DNA of 64,000 nucleotides from Rosistilla carotiformis (GCF_007753095.1 NZ_CP036348.1:6425411-6489410), one strand, 5' to 3'; shown: positions 18,994 to 29,324, counted from the stretch's first letter. Notes: generated by a model not told the origin, from the letters alone. Program-made: numbers and translations.

Positions 18994-19476
18994 ATGATGC
19001 TCTTTTATTCCGCTCGCCCTCTGTTGAACGTGCTTTGGGCGGCGCCGCTGATTTGCCTTGTAGGTTGCGGTGGCCCGACAAGCGACCGTTGGACTCGGGA
19101 CCGACCGCCGGTCTATCACGTGTCGGGACAGGTTTTATTAAATGGTGAACCGCTGGACCAAGCGACGGTCATCTTCCAACCGGTCGGCCCCGAAGGCAAA
19201 CCGGGAACCGCAGTGACCGATGCCGATGGACGCTTTGAAGTTCAAACGTTTGATCCCGGCGATGGGCTGACCGAAGGAACGCATCGCGTTGCCATCAAAA
19301 AGTCGGGCATGGTCGATAAAGCGGGGAACATCGTCGCCGAAGTGGGTGAACCGGGAAGCGTGACCGAGAAAAACTTTGTCCCAACCCAGTACTCCGATTT
19401 TGAAAAATCAGGAATCGAAATCGTCGTGACGGCAAGTGATGACAACGAGCTGGAACCCTTTCAGCTGAAAGATTAA
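18994..19476 (+). CDS. Small lipoprotein with carboxypeptidase-regulatory-like fold
   Basis: About 160 residues from the ATG at 18994 (ATGATG; an AAGG lies just upstream). The signal ends LICLVGC, a lipobox, so the mature protein is probably lipid-anchored. The remainder, YHVSGQVLLNGEPLDQATVIFQ through PGTAVTDADGRFEVQTF and GTHRVAIKK, is the beta-sandwich pattern of carboxypeptidase regulatory-like (transthyretin-like) domains. Such lipoproteins commonly follow DUF1559 genes in planctomycetes. A binding rather than enzymatic role is likely. Confidence 0.85.
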   Translation: MMLFYSARPLLNVLWAAPLICLVGCGGPTSDRWTRDRPPVYHVSGQVLLNGEPLDQATVIFQPVGPEGKPGTAVTDADGRFEVQTFDPGDGLTEGTHRVAIKKSGMVDKAGNIVAEVGEPGSVTEKNFVPTQYSDFEKSGIEIVVTASDDNELEPFQLKD

Positions 19477-19900
19477 GCATCACGCGTGGTTCCTCTCACG
19501 AGTGCAAATGTGACCTTCGACGCCTTTCGCTGTTACTTGCGAAAGGCGTCTTTCTTTTCCCGTTCTCACAGAACGGTTGGCAGTATCCTTCGCATGGTTC
19601 TCTCGCGATCGATCGCCTTACGCTTTGGCGGGGGCCAGGTTCCTGACAGACCGACCGGCGGACATGTCGACACCGCGAGGGGCCACGATCGCTTCACCGA
19701 ATCACCAGTTGTCGATGTGACGCGATCGCTCTTCTCTCTTACGATCTCCGCTGCGCAGAAACCAATCCAATCCCCGAGCGTGACACTGTGGGGCATCTGC
19801 TTGCTTGATCGGGGCTTCGCGTCGATACTAGAGGTTCCCGGTCGCCAAGCTCCCATTGGCAAACGCGATTCCCACCTCCAGTCCTGTACGCGGTACCCAA
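19477..19900. other. Intergenic region after the lipoprotein gene
   Basis: About 420 bases. The first 80 hold the terminator described separately. The rest has no recognised gene, repeat or RNA; it should include the promoter of the gene at 19901. Confidence 0.45.
19519..19558 (+). terminator. Rho-independent terminator
   Basis: A perfect 12-base stem, GACGCCTTTCGC (19519-19530) with GCGAAAGGCGTC (19539-19550), has an 8-base loop and is followed by TTTCTTTT. It lies 42 bases after the lipoprotein stop and is the clearest terminator in the window. Confidence 0.9.
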
Positions 19901-21052
19901 ATGTCCACCACATCCGACACCTTTGACCAACTGATCGCCTGCCGCGAAGACCCCGCTTCGGTGCTGTCGCACTTGGTCGATCACTACCGCACCGAACGCC
20001 TGCCTCACGAACTGTTCGAGACGCTGAAGCTGCAGACGCGTCTGAAACTCGGATTGCCTCTGTTCAGCACCGACAACGATCCGCCGGTCGGCGAAGAGCT
20101 GGATCGACAGATGGAGATGGGATTGATCGACGCCTGTCGCGAGGTCGGTCAGATGTTGATGCAGGAGGGGCGGATCGCCGAGGGTTGGATGTATCTGCGT
20201 CCGGTCGGCAACCTTCCGCTGGTTGCCGAATTGATGCGCGACATCCAGCCGAACGAAGAGAACACTGACGACCTGATCCAAGTGCTGTTGCACGAAGGAA
20301 TCGACATCGCTCGCGGTTATCAGTTGATTCTGGAGAACAACGGTACCTGCAACAGCATCACCACCTACGAACAATCGATCATCGGTCGCCCTCCGGCGGC
20401 ACAGCGTCCCGCCGCATCGCTGCTGTTGGATCATGTCTACAACGAATTGGTCGAATCGGTCCGCAGCGATATCGAACAACGGGAAGGGACGCCGCCGGAA
20501 TCGAACAACATCGTCGAACTGATCGCCGATCGCGGCTGGTTGTTCTCCGACAACGGTTACCACATCGACACCACTCACCTCGCCTCGACGATCCGATTTG
20601 CGCGCGTCCTGGACGATCCCGCTCAGCTCCGCCGCGCGTGGGAGATGACGCAATACGGCCGCAAATTGAATCGCCAGTTCCAGTATCCCGGCGACGAACC
20701 CTTCGCTGATTTCTACAGCAGCCACGACCTCTATTTCTCGGTCCTGCTGGGAGAGAAGGTCGACGAAGGGATTGCGTACTTTGAGCGCAAGGTGCGGAAC
20801 GTCGACATGCTGGAAAAGGGGACCGGCCCCATCGAGACCTACGTCGAACTGTTGGACCGTGTCGGCCGCCCAGCCGAAGCGCTCGCCGCGGCGGTGGAGT
20901 ACACTCCCGCCGAAGTCCCCGCGACGCGCGTGGTGCCGCTGATGCTGGAACTCGCCAAGAAGGGAGCCGGATACGAACCGATCCAGGACTTCTGCAAAGC
21001 CCGCGGCGACCTGCTGGGTTATGCCGCGGCGCTGATCAACCCCACGCAGTGA
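19901..21052 (+). CDS. Conserved-looking cytosolic protein of unknown function
   Basis: A 383-residue protein from the ATG at 19901. It has no signal peptide or membrane segment. It is mainly helical, acidic, and has many paired helices (LPHELFETLKLQTRLKL, MMLELAKKGAGYEPIQDFCKA), consistent with an alpha-solenoid. No known catalytic motif or family was recognised. The high codon regularity in the frame and the long uninterrupted length support a real gene. A small membrane-protein gene starts 10 bases after its stop. Confidence 0.7.
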   Translation: MSTTSDTFDQLIACREDPASVLSHLVDHYRTERLPHELFETLKLQTRLKLGLPLFSTDNDPPVGEELDRQMEMGLIDACREVGQMLMQEGRIAEGWMYLRPVGNLPLVAELMRDIQPNEENTDDLIQVLLHEGIDIARGYQLILENNGTCNSITTYEQSIIGRPPAAQRPAASLLLDHVYNELVESVRSDIEQREGTPPESNNIVELIADRGWLFSDNGYHIDTTHLASTIRFARVLDDPAQLRRAWEMTQYGRKLNRQFQYPGDEPFADFYSSHDLYFSVLLGEKVDEGIAYFERKVRNVDMLEKGTGPIETYVELLDRVGRPAEALAAAVEYTPAEVPATRVVPLMLELAKKGAGYEPIQDFCKARGDLLGYAAALINPTQ

Positions 21053-21062
21053 GCCTTGCGCG

Positions 21063-21266
21063 ATGGTGGTTGCAGGCTTTTTATTCATTCTGGCGATACT
21101 CGGCCTCGAATTGGCTATGGGTGTCGCCGTCTTTGGTTTCACCGGCGGCAAGGCGGTTGTGGTCCGCGCCGACGATCCAGGCAAATTCTGGTTTTCGATC
21201 GTCCTCCAACTGATCTTTGGACTCGCCCTGCCAGCGGCGCTCTGCTTCGGAAGCCTCCAGCGGTAA
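21063..21266 (+). CDS. Small two-helix membrane protein
   Basis: 67 residues with two hydrophobic segments (about 2-27 and 45-62) separated by a polar loop containing VVVRADDPGKFW. It starts 10 bases after the previous stop, which suggests cotranscription. There is no clear ribosome site, and function is unknown. It may belong to a small uncharacterised planctomycete membrane family; the call rests on hydrophobic pattern and context only. Confidence 0.5.
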   Translation: MVVAGFLFILAILGLELAMGVAVFGFTGGKAVVVRADDPGKFWFSIVLQLIFGLALPAALCFGSLQR

Positions 21267-21469
21267 GACCTTTTAGCTCTCGACTAACGCGAGAATCGTA
21301 GGCATTCGGCCGGGCTGCGCGCGGTTTTGGCGAGCGCCTCCGTTGGTATTGCGAGCAATTAGGATCTTGCATCGGGATCGCCGTGGTTCGTACAATTAGA
21401 AGACTCCCTGGGGTAAATCGCCCACCGCGAACATCCAGCTAACGCAGCGGAACCCACCCCAAGCGAGCC

Positions 21470-23830
21470 ATGCCCACCGCGCTGCGTCCTCCCCAATCCC
21501 AAACGATTCCCACCACCTTGCCGATGCCCACATCACCCTCTGTTCCATTGCGGTCAACGCAGCGCGGGATCGCGCTAGTGATCTGTCTGTTGTTCTGCGC
21601 AGCGACATCCGCGGCAGAGGATCCCGCGGCGATGGCAAAACGCGGCAAACAGCTGTACGTCGCCCAATGCGCTTCGTGCCACGGCGACCAAGGCCAGGGA
21701 GTTAACGAGCGATACGAAGAACCGTTGTACGGCGATCTGGCAGCCGAGGAGCTGGCCCGCGTGATCCATGAGACGATGCCCAGCGAGAAGCCCGAGGCGT
21801 GTGTCGATCAAGACGCGTTGGCGGTCGCCAAGTACATGATCGGCCAATTTTATACCGCCGAAGCGCGTGCGAAAAACCAACCGCCGCGGATCACCATGTC
21901 GCGGTTGACGGTGGAACAATACGACAACGTGCTGAGCGACCTGGTCAGCCACAACGACAGGATCCAGCTGCCCCAAGGAAATCCCGGACTGAAGGCACAG
22001 TACTACAACGCGCGCAACACCAAGGCCGACAAATTGGTGATCGAGCGGGTCGATCCGAAGATCAAATTCGATTTCGGCCAAGGGAGCCCCGGCGAGAAGA
22101 TCGGCGCCGAAGAGTTTTCGATCGTCTGGAGCGGATTGGTGATCGCCGACGAGACGGGCGAATACGAATTCACCGTCAATACGGGAAACGGAATCAAGCT
22201 ATATGTTAACGACGAGCGCAAGCCGTTGATCGATGGCTGGGTCAGCAGCGGCGGGGAACCGCGCGAGTTGACCGAATCGATCCATCTGCTGGGAGGCCGC
22301 AGCTATCGGCTGAAATTGCACTTCTTCAAGCATCGCGACAAATCGGCGTCGGTCGAACTGATGTGGAAACCGCCGCATCGCCCGCGTCAATTGATCCCGT
22401 CGCGCAGCTTACGCGATCAATACGCGCGGCCGCTGTTCGTCTCGACCACACCGCTGCCTCCGGACGACGCCAGCTTTGGTTTCCCGCGCGGCACCGCGGT
22501 CTCCAAATCATGGGACGAAGCGACGACCGCAGCGGCTGTGGACGCGGCAGCGGCGATCGTCGACCAGATCGACCGACTGGCGAAAACCAAGCCGGACGCT
22601 GGGGACCGCCGCAAAAAGATCATCCAATACTGCGGCCAGTTCGTCGAGCGAGCGTTCCGCCGCCCGCTGGACGACGAGCAGCGGAAGTTCTTTGTCGAAT
22701 CGCAATTCGACGCCACCGATGACATCAGCGAAGCGGTCAAGCGATGCGTGATCCTGACGCTCAAATCGCCAAGGTTCCTGTATCCGACAACTCCGTTTGG
22801 CGAAGTCGACGGGTACGACGTGGCATCGCAAATCTCGTTCGCTCTGTGGGATTCGATCCCCGATCAACGACTGATGAAGGTCGCCAAAGATGGCCAACTG
22901 ATGAAACCCGACGCAGTGCGGAAAGAGGTCGTCGCGGCGGTCGGCGACGCGCGGACGCGGGCGAAACTGAGAGGCTTCTTCCGACGCTGGCTGTCGTTGG
23001 AACGAGCCGAGGAGATGTCGAAGGACAGCGAACAATACCCTCAGTTCTCGCCCGAATTGGTCGCTGATCTGCGGTTGTCGTTGGACCTGTTCCTGGAGGA
23101 GGTCTTCTGGGGCGACGCTCCCGATTACCGTCGCTTGCTGTTGTCCGACACGATGTACGTCAATCAACGGATCGCCGATTTTTATAAGATCCCGCATCCG
23201 AAGGACAAAGATTCCGACGACGGCGAACGATTTGTCTCGGTCTCGCTGAAGGGAGAACCACGGGCTGGCGTGGTCACGCATCCGTTGGTCCTTTCGGCCT
23301 TGGCGTATCACAACGACACCTCGCCGATCCATCGCGGCGTGTTTGTGACGCGGAACCTGTTGGGACGCGTGCTCAATCCACCGCCGATCGCCACGGTGTT
23401 CGAAGCGGCGGCATTTGATCCGCACCTGACGATGCGCGAGAAGGTTTCCGAACTGACCAAGTCGTCGCAGTGCCAAGGCTGCCACCACGTGATCAACCCG
23501 CTCGGCTTCAGCTTGGAAAACTACGACGCCGTGGGGCAATATCGAACGACAGAAAAGGATCGCAAGATCGAAGCGGCGTCGGATTACAAATCGGTCTCCG
23601 GAAAAGTCATCCGACTCGAAGGGGCACGCGACCTGGCGCTGCATGCGGCCGAGAGCGAAGCGGCTCAGAAGGGCTTCATTCGCCAACTGTTTGAACACCT
23701 GATCAAACAACCGCCGGCCGCCTACGGTGCGGAGACGCTGGATCGATTGCACGGCAGCTTTGTCGAGAACAACTTCAACGTCCGCGAGTTGATGGTCGAT
23801 ATCGTAACGATCGCCGCGTTGCATCGTTAA
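21470..23830 (+). CDS. Cytochrome c / PA14 / DUF1592-DUF1588-DUF1585 multidomain protein
   Basis: A 786-residue exported protein (ATG at 21470 or 21524; signal-like hydrophobic core about residues 33-47). Domains in order: cytochrome c with haem site CASCH at 67-71; a short DUF1587-like piece; a PA14-type sugar-binding domain (about 165-305); then DUF1595, DUF1592, DUF1588 and DUF1585-type modules to the end. A second CQGCHHVINPLGF haem-like motif lies in the DUF1588 part. These large cytochromes are characteristic of planctomycetes and are suspected to act in extracytoplasmic oxidation of complex carbohydrates. The DUF1552 partner gene follows 63 bases later. Confidence 0.9.
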   Translation: MPTALRPPQSQTIPTTLPMPTSPSVPLRSTQRGIALVICLLFCAATSAAEDPAAMAKRGKQLYVAQCASCHGDQGQGVNERYEEPLYGDLAAEELARVIHETMPSEKPEACVDQDALAVAKYMIGQFYTAEARAKNQPPRITMSRLTVEQYDNVLSDLVSHNDRIQLPQGNPGLKAQYYNARNTKADKLVIERVDPKIKFDFGQGSPGEKIGAEEFSIVWSGLVIADETGEYEFTVNTGNGIKLYVNDERKPLIDGWVSSGGEPRELTESIHLLGGRSYRLKLHFFKHRDKSASVELMWKPPHRPRQLIPSRSLRDQYARPLFVSTTPLPPDDASFGFPRGTAVSKSWDEATTAAAVDAAAAIVDQIDRLAKTKPDAGDRRKKIIQYCGQFVERAFRRPLDDEQRKFFVESQFDATDDISEAVKRCVILTLKSPRFLYPTTPFGEVDGYDVASQISFALWDSIPDQRLMKVAKDGQLMKPDAVRKEVVAAVGDARTRAKLRGFFRRWLSLERAEEMSKDSEQYPQFSPELVADLRLSLDLFLEEVFWGDAPDYRRLLLSDTMYVNQRIADFYKIPHPKDKDSDDGERFVSVSLKGEPRAGVVTHPLVLSALAYHNDTSPIHRGVFVTRNLLGRVLNPPPIATVFEAAAFDPHLTMREKVSELTKSSQCQGCHHVINPLGFSLENYDAVGQYRTTEKDRKIEAASDYKSVSGKVIRLEGARDLALHAAESEAAQKGFIRQLFEHLIKQPPAAYGAETLDRLHGSFVENNFNVRELMVDIVTIAALHR

Positions 23831-23893
23831 CGACGGACCGATCGGCTGGCTCGAACGCTACAAAAACGCAAACCCTTTCGAAAGGATCGTGTG

Positions 23894-25219
23894 ATGAATC
23901 ATCGAAACCTAGGACGTCGAGAACTGTTGCGCAAGCTGGGTGTCTCGGCGGCCGCGATTCCGTTTTTGAGCAATTTGCCCAGCATCGCTTCGGCTGCCAA
24001 AGCAAACCGCCGCAAGCAGCGACTGGTGATCATGTTCAGCCCCAACGGGACGGTCCCCGATGAATTCTGGCCCGATCAAGAGGGTTCCGACTTTGAGCTG
24101 AAACGGATCCTCGCACCGCTACAACCGTACAAAGATCGACTGCTGACGCTGCATGGCATCTGCAACAAAGTCAAGGGAGACGGCGACAGCCACATGCGTG
24201 GGATGAGTTGCCTGTTGACCGGAACGCATCTGTTTCCGGGAAACATCCAAGGGGGCTCACACACCCCGGCCGGCTGGGCCAGCGGCATTTCGATCGATCA
24301 AGAGATCAAGAACTTTTTGCAAAGCAATCCCGAAACGCAGACCCGATTCGGCGAACTGCTGTTTGGCGTCAACGTTGGCGACCGCGCCGATCCCTGGACT
24401 CGGCTCAGCTACGCCGGTCCCAACAAACCTGTCGCACCGATCGAAGATCCCTACCGGATGTTCGAAAAGATGTACGGCCGCGTCGAGGACCAAGCGACGA
24501 TTCGCAGCGTCTTGGATAGCGTGCAAGAAGACCTCCGCCGGGTCCGCGGGCTGATCAGCCGCGAGGACCGCCGTCTGTTGGACGAACACGAATCGTTTGT
24601 CCGCGAGATGGAGAAGGAACTGAAAGCTGGCGGCAAGCAGACCTACGCCGTCAGCGTTCCCGAACTGGAATCGGGAGTCAAAAACGAAAACGACAACGCG
24701 CCGCTGCTGGGCAAGATGCAGATCGAATTGATGGTCAACGGTTTGGCCAACGACATGAATCGCGTCGCGGTGCTGCAGTACACCAAAAGCGTTGGCGGTG
24801 CCAGGATGAACTGGTTGGGGATCGACGAGAACCACCACTCGCTGTCGCACGAACCGGACGACAACAAAGCCGCCAAAGAAAAGTTGGTGAAGATCAACAC
24901 ATGGTTCTGTGAACAGTTGGTCTACCTGGCCAAGCGGCTCGACGAAACGCCCGAACCAGGCGGGCAGGGATCGCTGTTGGACAACACGACGATCGTCTGG
25001 ACCAACGAACTGGGCAAGGGGAACTCGCACACGCTGAACAACATCCCATTTGTGATGCTCGGCGGCGGGCTGGGCTTCAAAATGGGCCGCTCTTTGAAAT
25101 ACAACAAACAGAACCACAATCGGCTGTTGGCAGCAATCGCCAATGGAATGGGACACGAAATCACTACCTTTGGCGATCCCAATTTGTGTAGCGATGGCGT
25201 GTTGACCGACTTATCATAA
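23894..25219 (+). CDS. DUF1552 Tat-exported protein
   Basis: 441 residues from the ATG at 23894, with AAAGGA seven bases upstream. An in-frame GTG directly precedes it. The N-terminus has a twin-arginine signal ([19 protein letters not shown]). The rest matches the DUF1552 pattern, a sulfatase-like or DUF1501-like fold with [35 protein letters not shown] and [25 protein letters not shown]1552 genes regularly follow DUF1592/DUF1588 cytochrome genes, as here, so the two products probably act together in the periplasm. The biochemical activity is unknown. Confidence 0.9.
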   Translation: MNHRNLGRRELLRKLGVSAAAIPFLSNLPSIASAAKANRRKQRLVIMFSPNGTVPDEFWPDQEGSDFELKRILAPLQPYKDRLLTLHGICNKVKGDGDSHMRGMSCLLTGTHLFPGNIQGGSHTPAGWASGISIDQEIKNFLQSNPETQTRFGELLFGVNVGDRADPWTRLSYAGPNKPVAPIEDPYRMFEKMYGRVEDQATIRSVLDSVQEDLRRVRGLISREDRRLLDEHESFVREMEKELKAGGKQTYAVSVPELESGVKNENDNAPLLGKMQIELMVNGLANDMNRVAVLQYTKSVGGARMNWLGIDENHHSLSHEPDDNKAAKEKLVKINTWFCEQLVYLAKRLDETPEPGGQGSLLDNTTIVWTNELGKGNSHTLNNIPFVMLGGGLGFKMGRSLKYNKQNHNRLLAAIANGMGHEITTFGDPNLCSDGVLTDLS

Positions 25220-25284
25220 AAGTTCTTTTACACCACAGCGTTCACAAGAACGAATCCAATACCCCAACACAGGATCTTTATATC

Positions 25285-26748
25285 GTGGAGAATCAAGGCT
25301 CTCATCGCCGCTCGTTCATCAAGACCTCCGCAGCGGTTGCTGCGGCTGCGTCGGTCATCCAAGCTCCCGCCCCTGCTCGTGCTGCTGGCAGCAACGAACG
25401 TCTGCGGATCGGTTTCATCGGTCCTGGCGGCCGCGGATTCGGAGCCCATGTGAAGAAGCTGGCTCAGCTGCACAAAGATGGTGCGAACATCGAACTTGTC
25501 GCTTTGGCCGAAGTCTATTCGGTGCAGCGCGATCGCGTCGCCGACTACATCGAAAAGGAAACCGGATTCAAGCCGGCCAAATACGTCGACTATCGCGAGA
25601 TGATCGAGAAGGAGAATCTCGACGCCGTGGCGATCGGTACTCCCGACCACTGGCACGCGAAGCAGACGATCGACGCTCTCGAAGCGGGACTGCACGTCTA
25701 CTGCGAAAAACCGATGACCAAGACGGTGGAAGAATCGTTGAAGGTCGTCGACGCGTGGCGTAAGTCGGGCAAGGTGATGCAGGTCGGCGTTCAATCGACC
25801 AGCTTGCCGGTATGGGACGAAGTGCGCGAGTTGCTGCAGGACGGCAAGCTGGGCAAGGTCTTGATGTACCAGACCGAATACTTCCGCAACTCGGCTCAAG
25901 GCCAATGGCGATACTACAAGCTTGAACCTGAAATGACGCCAACCAATGTCGATTGGAAGCGTTGGTTGGGATCCGACGAAGGCTTGGCCGAAGAGATCCC
26001 CTTCGACCGCGCTGTTTACAAGCAATGGCGTCGCTTCTGGCCATTTGGCTCGGGCATGTACACCGATCTGTTCGTCCATCGCACCACCGCGATGTTGAAG
26101 GCGACCGGCCTGCGATTCCCCGCTCGCGTTGTCGGTGCCGGTGGATTGTACATGGAATACGATGGACGCGATGTTCCCGACGTGGCAACCGTCGCCGCCG
26201 ATTTCCCCGAGGGTGTTCACGGTCTGGTCAACGCCACGATGTGCAACCAGGAAACGCGAATCCAACAACTGATCCGTGGACACAACGGATCGTTTGTGTT
26301 CGGCAACGGCGAACAGTTCGACGGCTTCGACTTCGTTCCCGAACGATCGCAGGTCACGCGAATCCGCGATCAAAAGACCGAACGGATCGCAACAAAGCCT
26401 GTCGCCGACACGACTTACGCTCACTTCAAGAACTGGATCGAAGCTTGTGCGGCTGAAGAGCCGTTGCAGTGCAACAACACGCCCGAACTGGGAGCCGCGG
26501 CGATCGCTGTCGTCACCCTGGGTGCTCGCAGTTACCGCGAGGGGACTGTCTTCTTCTTCGATGGCGATTCGGGCAAGATCAGCACGACCGATCCAGGCTG
26601 GGCAGCCAGCTGGGAAAAACTGTCGGCTGCGCGCGCACCGGTCAAACACATCCCGGGCTGGCGTGCTGGCGATACCGGCAGCACATTGGAAGAGCCGGAT
26701 TACATGAAGCTGGCTGGCCCATGGGTCGACGGCAAAGACCCCGCTTAA
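25285..26748 (+). CDS. Gfo/Idh/MocA-family oxidoreductase with Tat signal
   Basis: 487 residues starting at GTG 25285, with AGGAT upstream. A twin-arginine signal (HRRSFIKTSAAVAAAASVI) precedes a Rossmann dinucleotide motif RIGFIGPGGRGFG at about residues 45-57. The family lysine motif CEKPMTKTVEE and a later beta-sheet domain are present. Members oxidise or reduce sugars or inositols with a tightly bound NAD(P). Planctomycetes encode many exported versions. It is 65 bases after the DUF1552 gene and probably in one transcription unit with it, consistent with a role in polysaccharide or sugar metabolism outside the cytoplasm. Confidence 0.92.
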   Translation: MENQGSHRRSFIKTSAAVAAAASVIQAPAPARAAGSNERLRIGFIGPGGRGFGAHVKKLAQLHKDGANIELVALAEVYSVQRDRVADYIEKETGFKPAKYVDYREMIEKENLDAVAIGTPDHWHAKQTIDALEAGLHVYCEKPMTKTVEESLKVVDAWRKSGKVMQVGVQSTSLPVWDEVRELLQDGKLGKVLMYQTEYFRNSAQGQWRYYKLEPEMTPTNVDWKRWLGSDEGLAEEIPFDRAVYKQWRRFWPFGSGMYTDLFVHRTTAMLKATGLRFPARVVGAGGLYMEYDGRDVPDVATVAADFPEGVHGLVNATMCNQETRIQQLIRGHNGSFVFGNGEQFDGFDFVPERSQVTRIRDQKTERIATKPVADTTYAHFKNWIEACAAEEPLQCNNTPELGAAAIAVVTLGARSYREGTVFFFDGDSGKISTTDPGWAASWEKLSAARAPVKHIPGWRAGDTGSTLEEPDYMKLAGPWVDGKDPA

Positions 26749-26762
26749 TCGGCAGGTTTAGC

Positions 26763-29324
26763 TCACACGGCTGGAGCGGCTAATTTCGGCGAATTGGGTC
26801 GCTCAACCGATCGGGCAATCTGTTGAATTTCTTCGATGCTGGCAAGCAACTGGGCTTCGTCCCCTTGCTTGGCAGCATCTTCCAATTGACGCGATGGTTC
26901 GGTGAATTGCGGGAATCCAACCGTACCTCCGGTCCCTTTCAAAGCGTGAGCATTCCGCGCAACGGCCTCGTAATCGCCCGATTGGAACGCCTGCTGCAAT
27001 TCTTCGACGCAGCGATCCAGACCGTCGACAAATTGCGCGACGACCTGTTGGAATTCGGGCAGGTCCATCGGCAGACTGGATCGGATTCGAGCCTCGGGTC
27101 GGTCCTTGGTCGAGGATACAACCGCGATCGGTTGCGTCGTCCTGCTGGTACTCTGCTTCAGATCGCCAACGCCGTGCAATTCTCGCAACAGCTTGATCAA
27201 TTCGTCGATGTTCACCGGCTTCGCGAGGAATGCGGTACAACCGACATCGAAACACCGCCGGCGATCCTCTTCCAACGCGTTGCCGGTCAGCGCCACAATC
27301 GGTGTCGCGATGCCTCGTTTGCGCAGCTCCGTCGTCGCACTGTAGCCATCCATGACCGGCATCTGCATGTCCATCAAGATTATGTCGTACCGGTTTTCGG
27401 CGGCCTTATCGATCGCGACCTGACCGTTTTCAGCCGTATCCACGGTCAACCCTGCCTTATCGCAGACCAAACGTAGCAATTGGACATTGGCCGGTGTGTC
27501 ATCGACGATTAGGATCTTGCCAGGACGGACGCTAGCGATTCCCTGTTCGGCCGCAGCACGTTGGCGGCTGCGTAGCACCTTTGCCGCTTCTTCGCCCGAA
27601 ACCATGCGGACGCCTTCGAGCAAACCGACATCAATCAATACGCTAAAGACACTTCCCTCGCCAGGCTCGCTAACCACCGTGATTGCGCCCCCCATCGCTT
27701 CGGCAAATTTCTTGCTGATCGAGAGTCCCAGGCCGGTGCCGCCGAACCGTCGCGTGACGGAACTGTCCGCTTGAACAAACGGGCTGAAAATCCGTTGCAG
27801 CTGTTCGTCGTTCATTCCAATCCCGGTATCGATGACGTCGAAACGCATCTGCGGTCCGTGTGCTCCGTCGATCACAACAAAGCTAACGCGGACACCTCCG
27901 GATTCGGTGAATTTGACTGCGTTGCCGACCAAGTTGATCAAAATCTGCCGCAGCCGGGTCGGATCGGTTTGGATAGTTTCGGGAATCTCGCCAGCGGCGG
28001 AGGAAGATAATTGGATGCCTTGATCGTTCGCCTTCCCCGTCAACACGGTCACGACTTCATTGACGATTTGGAACGGCGAGCATTCGCGAATTTCCAACTG
28101 CACCCCAGCCGATTCGATCTTCGACAGGTCCAACACATCGTTGATCAGTTCGACCAAGTGATTGCCGCTGGAATAGATCGTGTCGAGGTATTCCAATTGC
28201 CGATCGGGATCCTGTTCCAACCCACGACGCAGGACGTCGGTGAAACCGACGATGGCGTTCATCGGCGTACGGATCTCGTGACTCATGTTTGCCAAAAATT
28301 GGCTTTTCGTTTCGTTCGCCAATTCCGCAGCGTCTTTGGCAATCGCCAATTCGCGTTTGTGATCTTCCAATGTCGTGATGTCTTTGAACGTCACCATCAC
28401 GCCTTGACAGGTCCCTTCGCTGGTCTGGATCGGCGTGCTGTTGACACTGAACATGCAGTGTTTGCCTTCGACCTCGATCCCCAACAGACGGTTGGACAGC
28501 GGTGCGCCACGTCGCAACGTCTCGGTCCAAGGCAGCGCGTCGTCCTCCTCCGCGATCCAATTCAGGTCCGAAGCACTTTGTCCTAACAACTGGCGTTGCG
28601 ACATTTTCAGATCGGCCTGGATCACTGGATTGGCCAATAACACGCGGTACTCAAGATCTAATAAGACCAGCCCTACGCCGAGGTTATCCAATACATCGCG
28701 GACGTGAGTGGGAACGGCTCCCGAGGCATCCAATTGCTTTAGGATCATCCCCAAAAACATGTAGAACTGAATAAAGCAGGCGGGTGCGACAAGGATCAGA
28801 ACAAGTTTCCAAGGCTCGATTCCCAAAAACGGCTTATAGGGTTCGAAAGCGATTTCTAATTCGGCCCATTTGTCGGACCTTTGATAAACAGGCAACACCA
28901 TCTGACGATCTGTCGATAGCACCTGACCGCCACGGCGTTCTAATAGACGCGCGTTCCAGTTCTTCGCATGCTTCCCTGCTTCGACGTGCAGCGAACCGTT
29001 GGGTTTTCGCAACCCAATCGAAATGATGTCGGGTTGGCGTCGCACGATCCCTTCCAACAACGCCTTCAATCCTTCGCGGTTCCCCGACGAGATCAAGGTC
29101 GTCGCACTCATCGCCAGCGCTTCAGTAAACGTGGCTCGGCCTTCCATGGTCGCGACGTAGGGGTTTGGAAAAACCTGCAGCGTTAGCGTGCCGACAAAAC
29201 TGACGACAACCATGGCCACCAACGCAGCGACGATTCGAACGCGTGTCGGCAAACGTCCTGCAAGCCAACGAAACGGTCGCAGCAGCGTGTTAACGGTGGT
29301 CTTTATTGTGCTGAACATAAGCAT
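26763..29324 (-). CDS. Hybrid sensor histidine kinase with receiver and HPt domains
   Basis: 853 residues. Two membrane helices (about 20-45 and 180-200) flank a periplasmic sensor part. Then come a PAS-like region (VLLDLEYRVLLANPVIQ), HisKA with the phosphoacceptor H349 in SHEIRTPMN, an HATPase domain (NAVKFTESGG, DTGIGM, GTGLGLSI), a receiver with D652 in DIILMDMQMPVMDG, and an HPt domain with H793 in NAHALKGTGG. All phosphorelay residues are present. The final target regulator is not encoded here. It is convergent with the oxidoreductase (14 bases between stops) and divergent from the TolC gene, which it might control. Confidence 0.95.
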   Translation of the reverse strand: MLMFSTIKTTVNTLLRPFRWLAGRLPTRVRIVAALVAMVVVSFVGTLTLQVFPNPYVATMEGRATFTEALAMSATTLISSGNREGLKALLEGIVRRQPDIISIGLRKPNGSLHVEAGKHAKNWNARLLERRGGQVLSTDRQMVLPVYQRSDKWAELEIAFEPYKPFLGIEPWKLVLILVAPACFIQFYMFLGMILKQLDASGAVPTHVRDVLDNLGVGLVLLDLEYRVLLANPVIQADLKMSQRQLLGQSASDLNWIAEEDDALPWTETLRRGAPLSNRLLGIEVEGKHCMFSVNSTPIQTSEGTCQGVMVTFKDITTLEDHKRELAIAKDAAELANETKSQFLANMSHEIRTPMNAIVGFTDVLRRGLEQDPDRQLEYLDTIYSSGNHLVELINDVLDLSKIESAGVQLEIRECSPFQIVNEVVTVLTGKANDQGIQLSSSAAGEIPETIQTDPTRLRQILINLVGNAVKFTESGGVRVSFVVIDGAHGPQMRFDVIDTGIGMNDEQLQRIFSPFVQADSSVTRRFGGTGLGLSISKKFAEAMGGAITVVSEPGEGSVFSVLIDVGLLEGVRMVSGEEAAKVLRSRQRAAAEQGIASVRPGKILIVDDTPANVQLLRLVCDKAGLTVDTAENGQVAIDKAAENRYDIILMDMQMPVMDGYSATTELRKRGIATPIVALTGNALEEDRRRCFDVGCTAFLAKPVNIDELIKLLRELHGVGDLKQSTSRTTQPIAVVSSTKDRPEARIRSSLPMDLPEFQQVVAQFVDGLDRCVEELQQAFQSGDYEAVARNAHALKGTGGTVGFPQFTEPSRQLEDAAKQGDEAQLLASIEEIQQIARSVERPNSPKLAAPAV

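Noticed and set aside
19739-21184. A 481-codon minus-strand frame across 19739-21184
   Set aside because: It covers the 19901 gene antisense, runs into the intergenic region, and has no signature or sensible start.
22508-26649. Long minus-strand frames opposite the DUF1592, DUF1552 and Gfo/Idh genes
   Set aside because: They mirror confidently identified plus-strand genes and show shadow-type composition.
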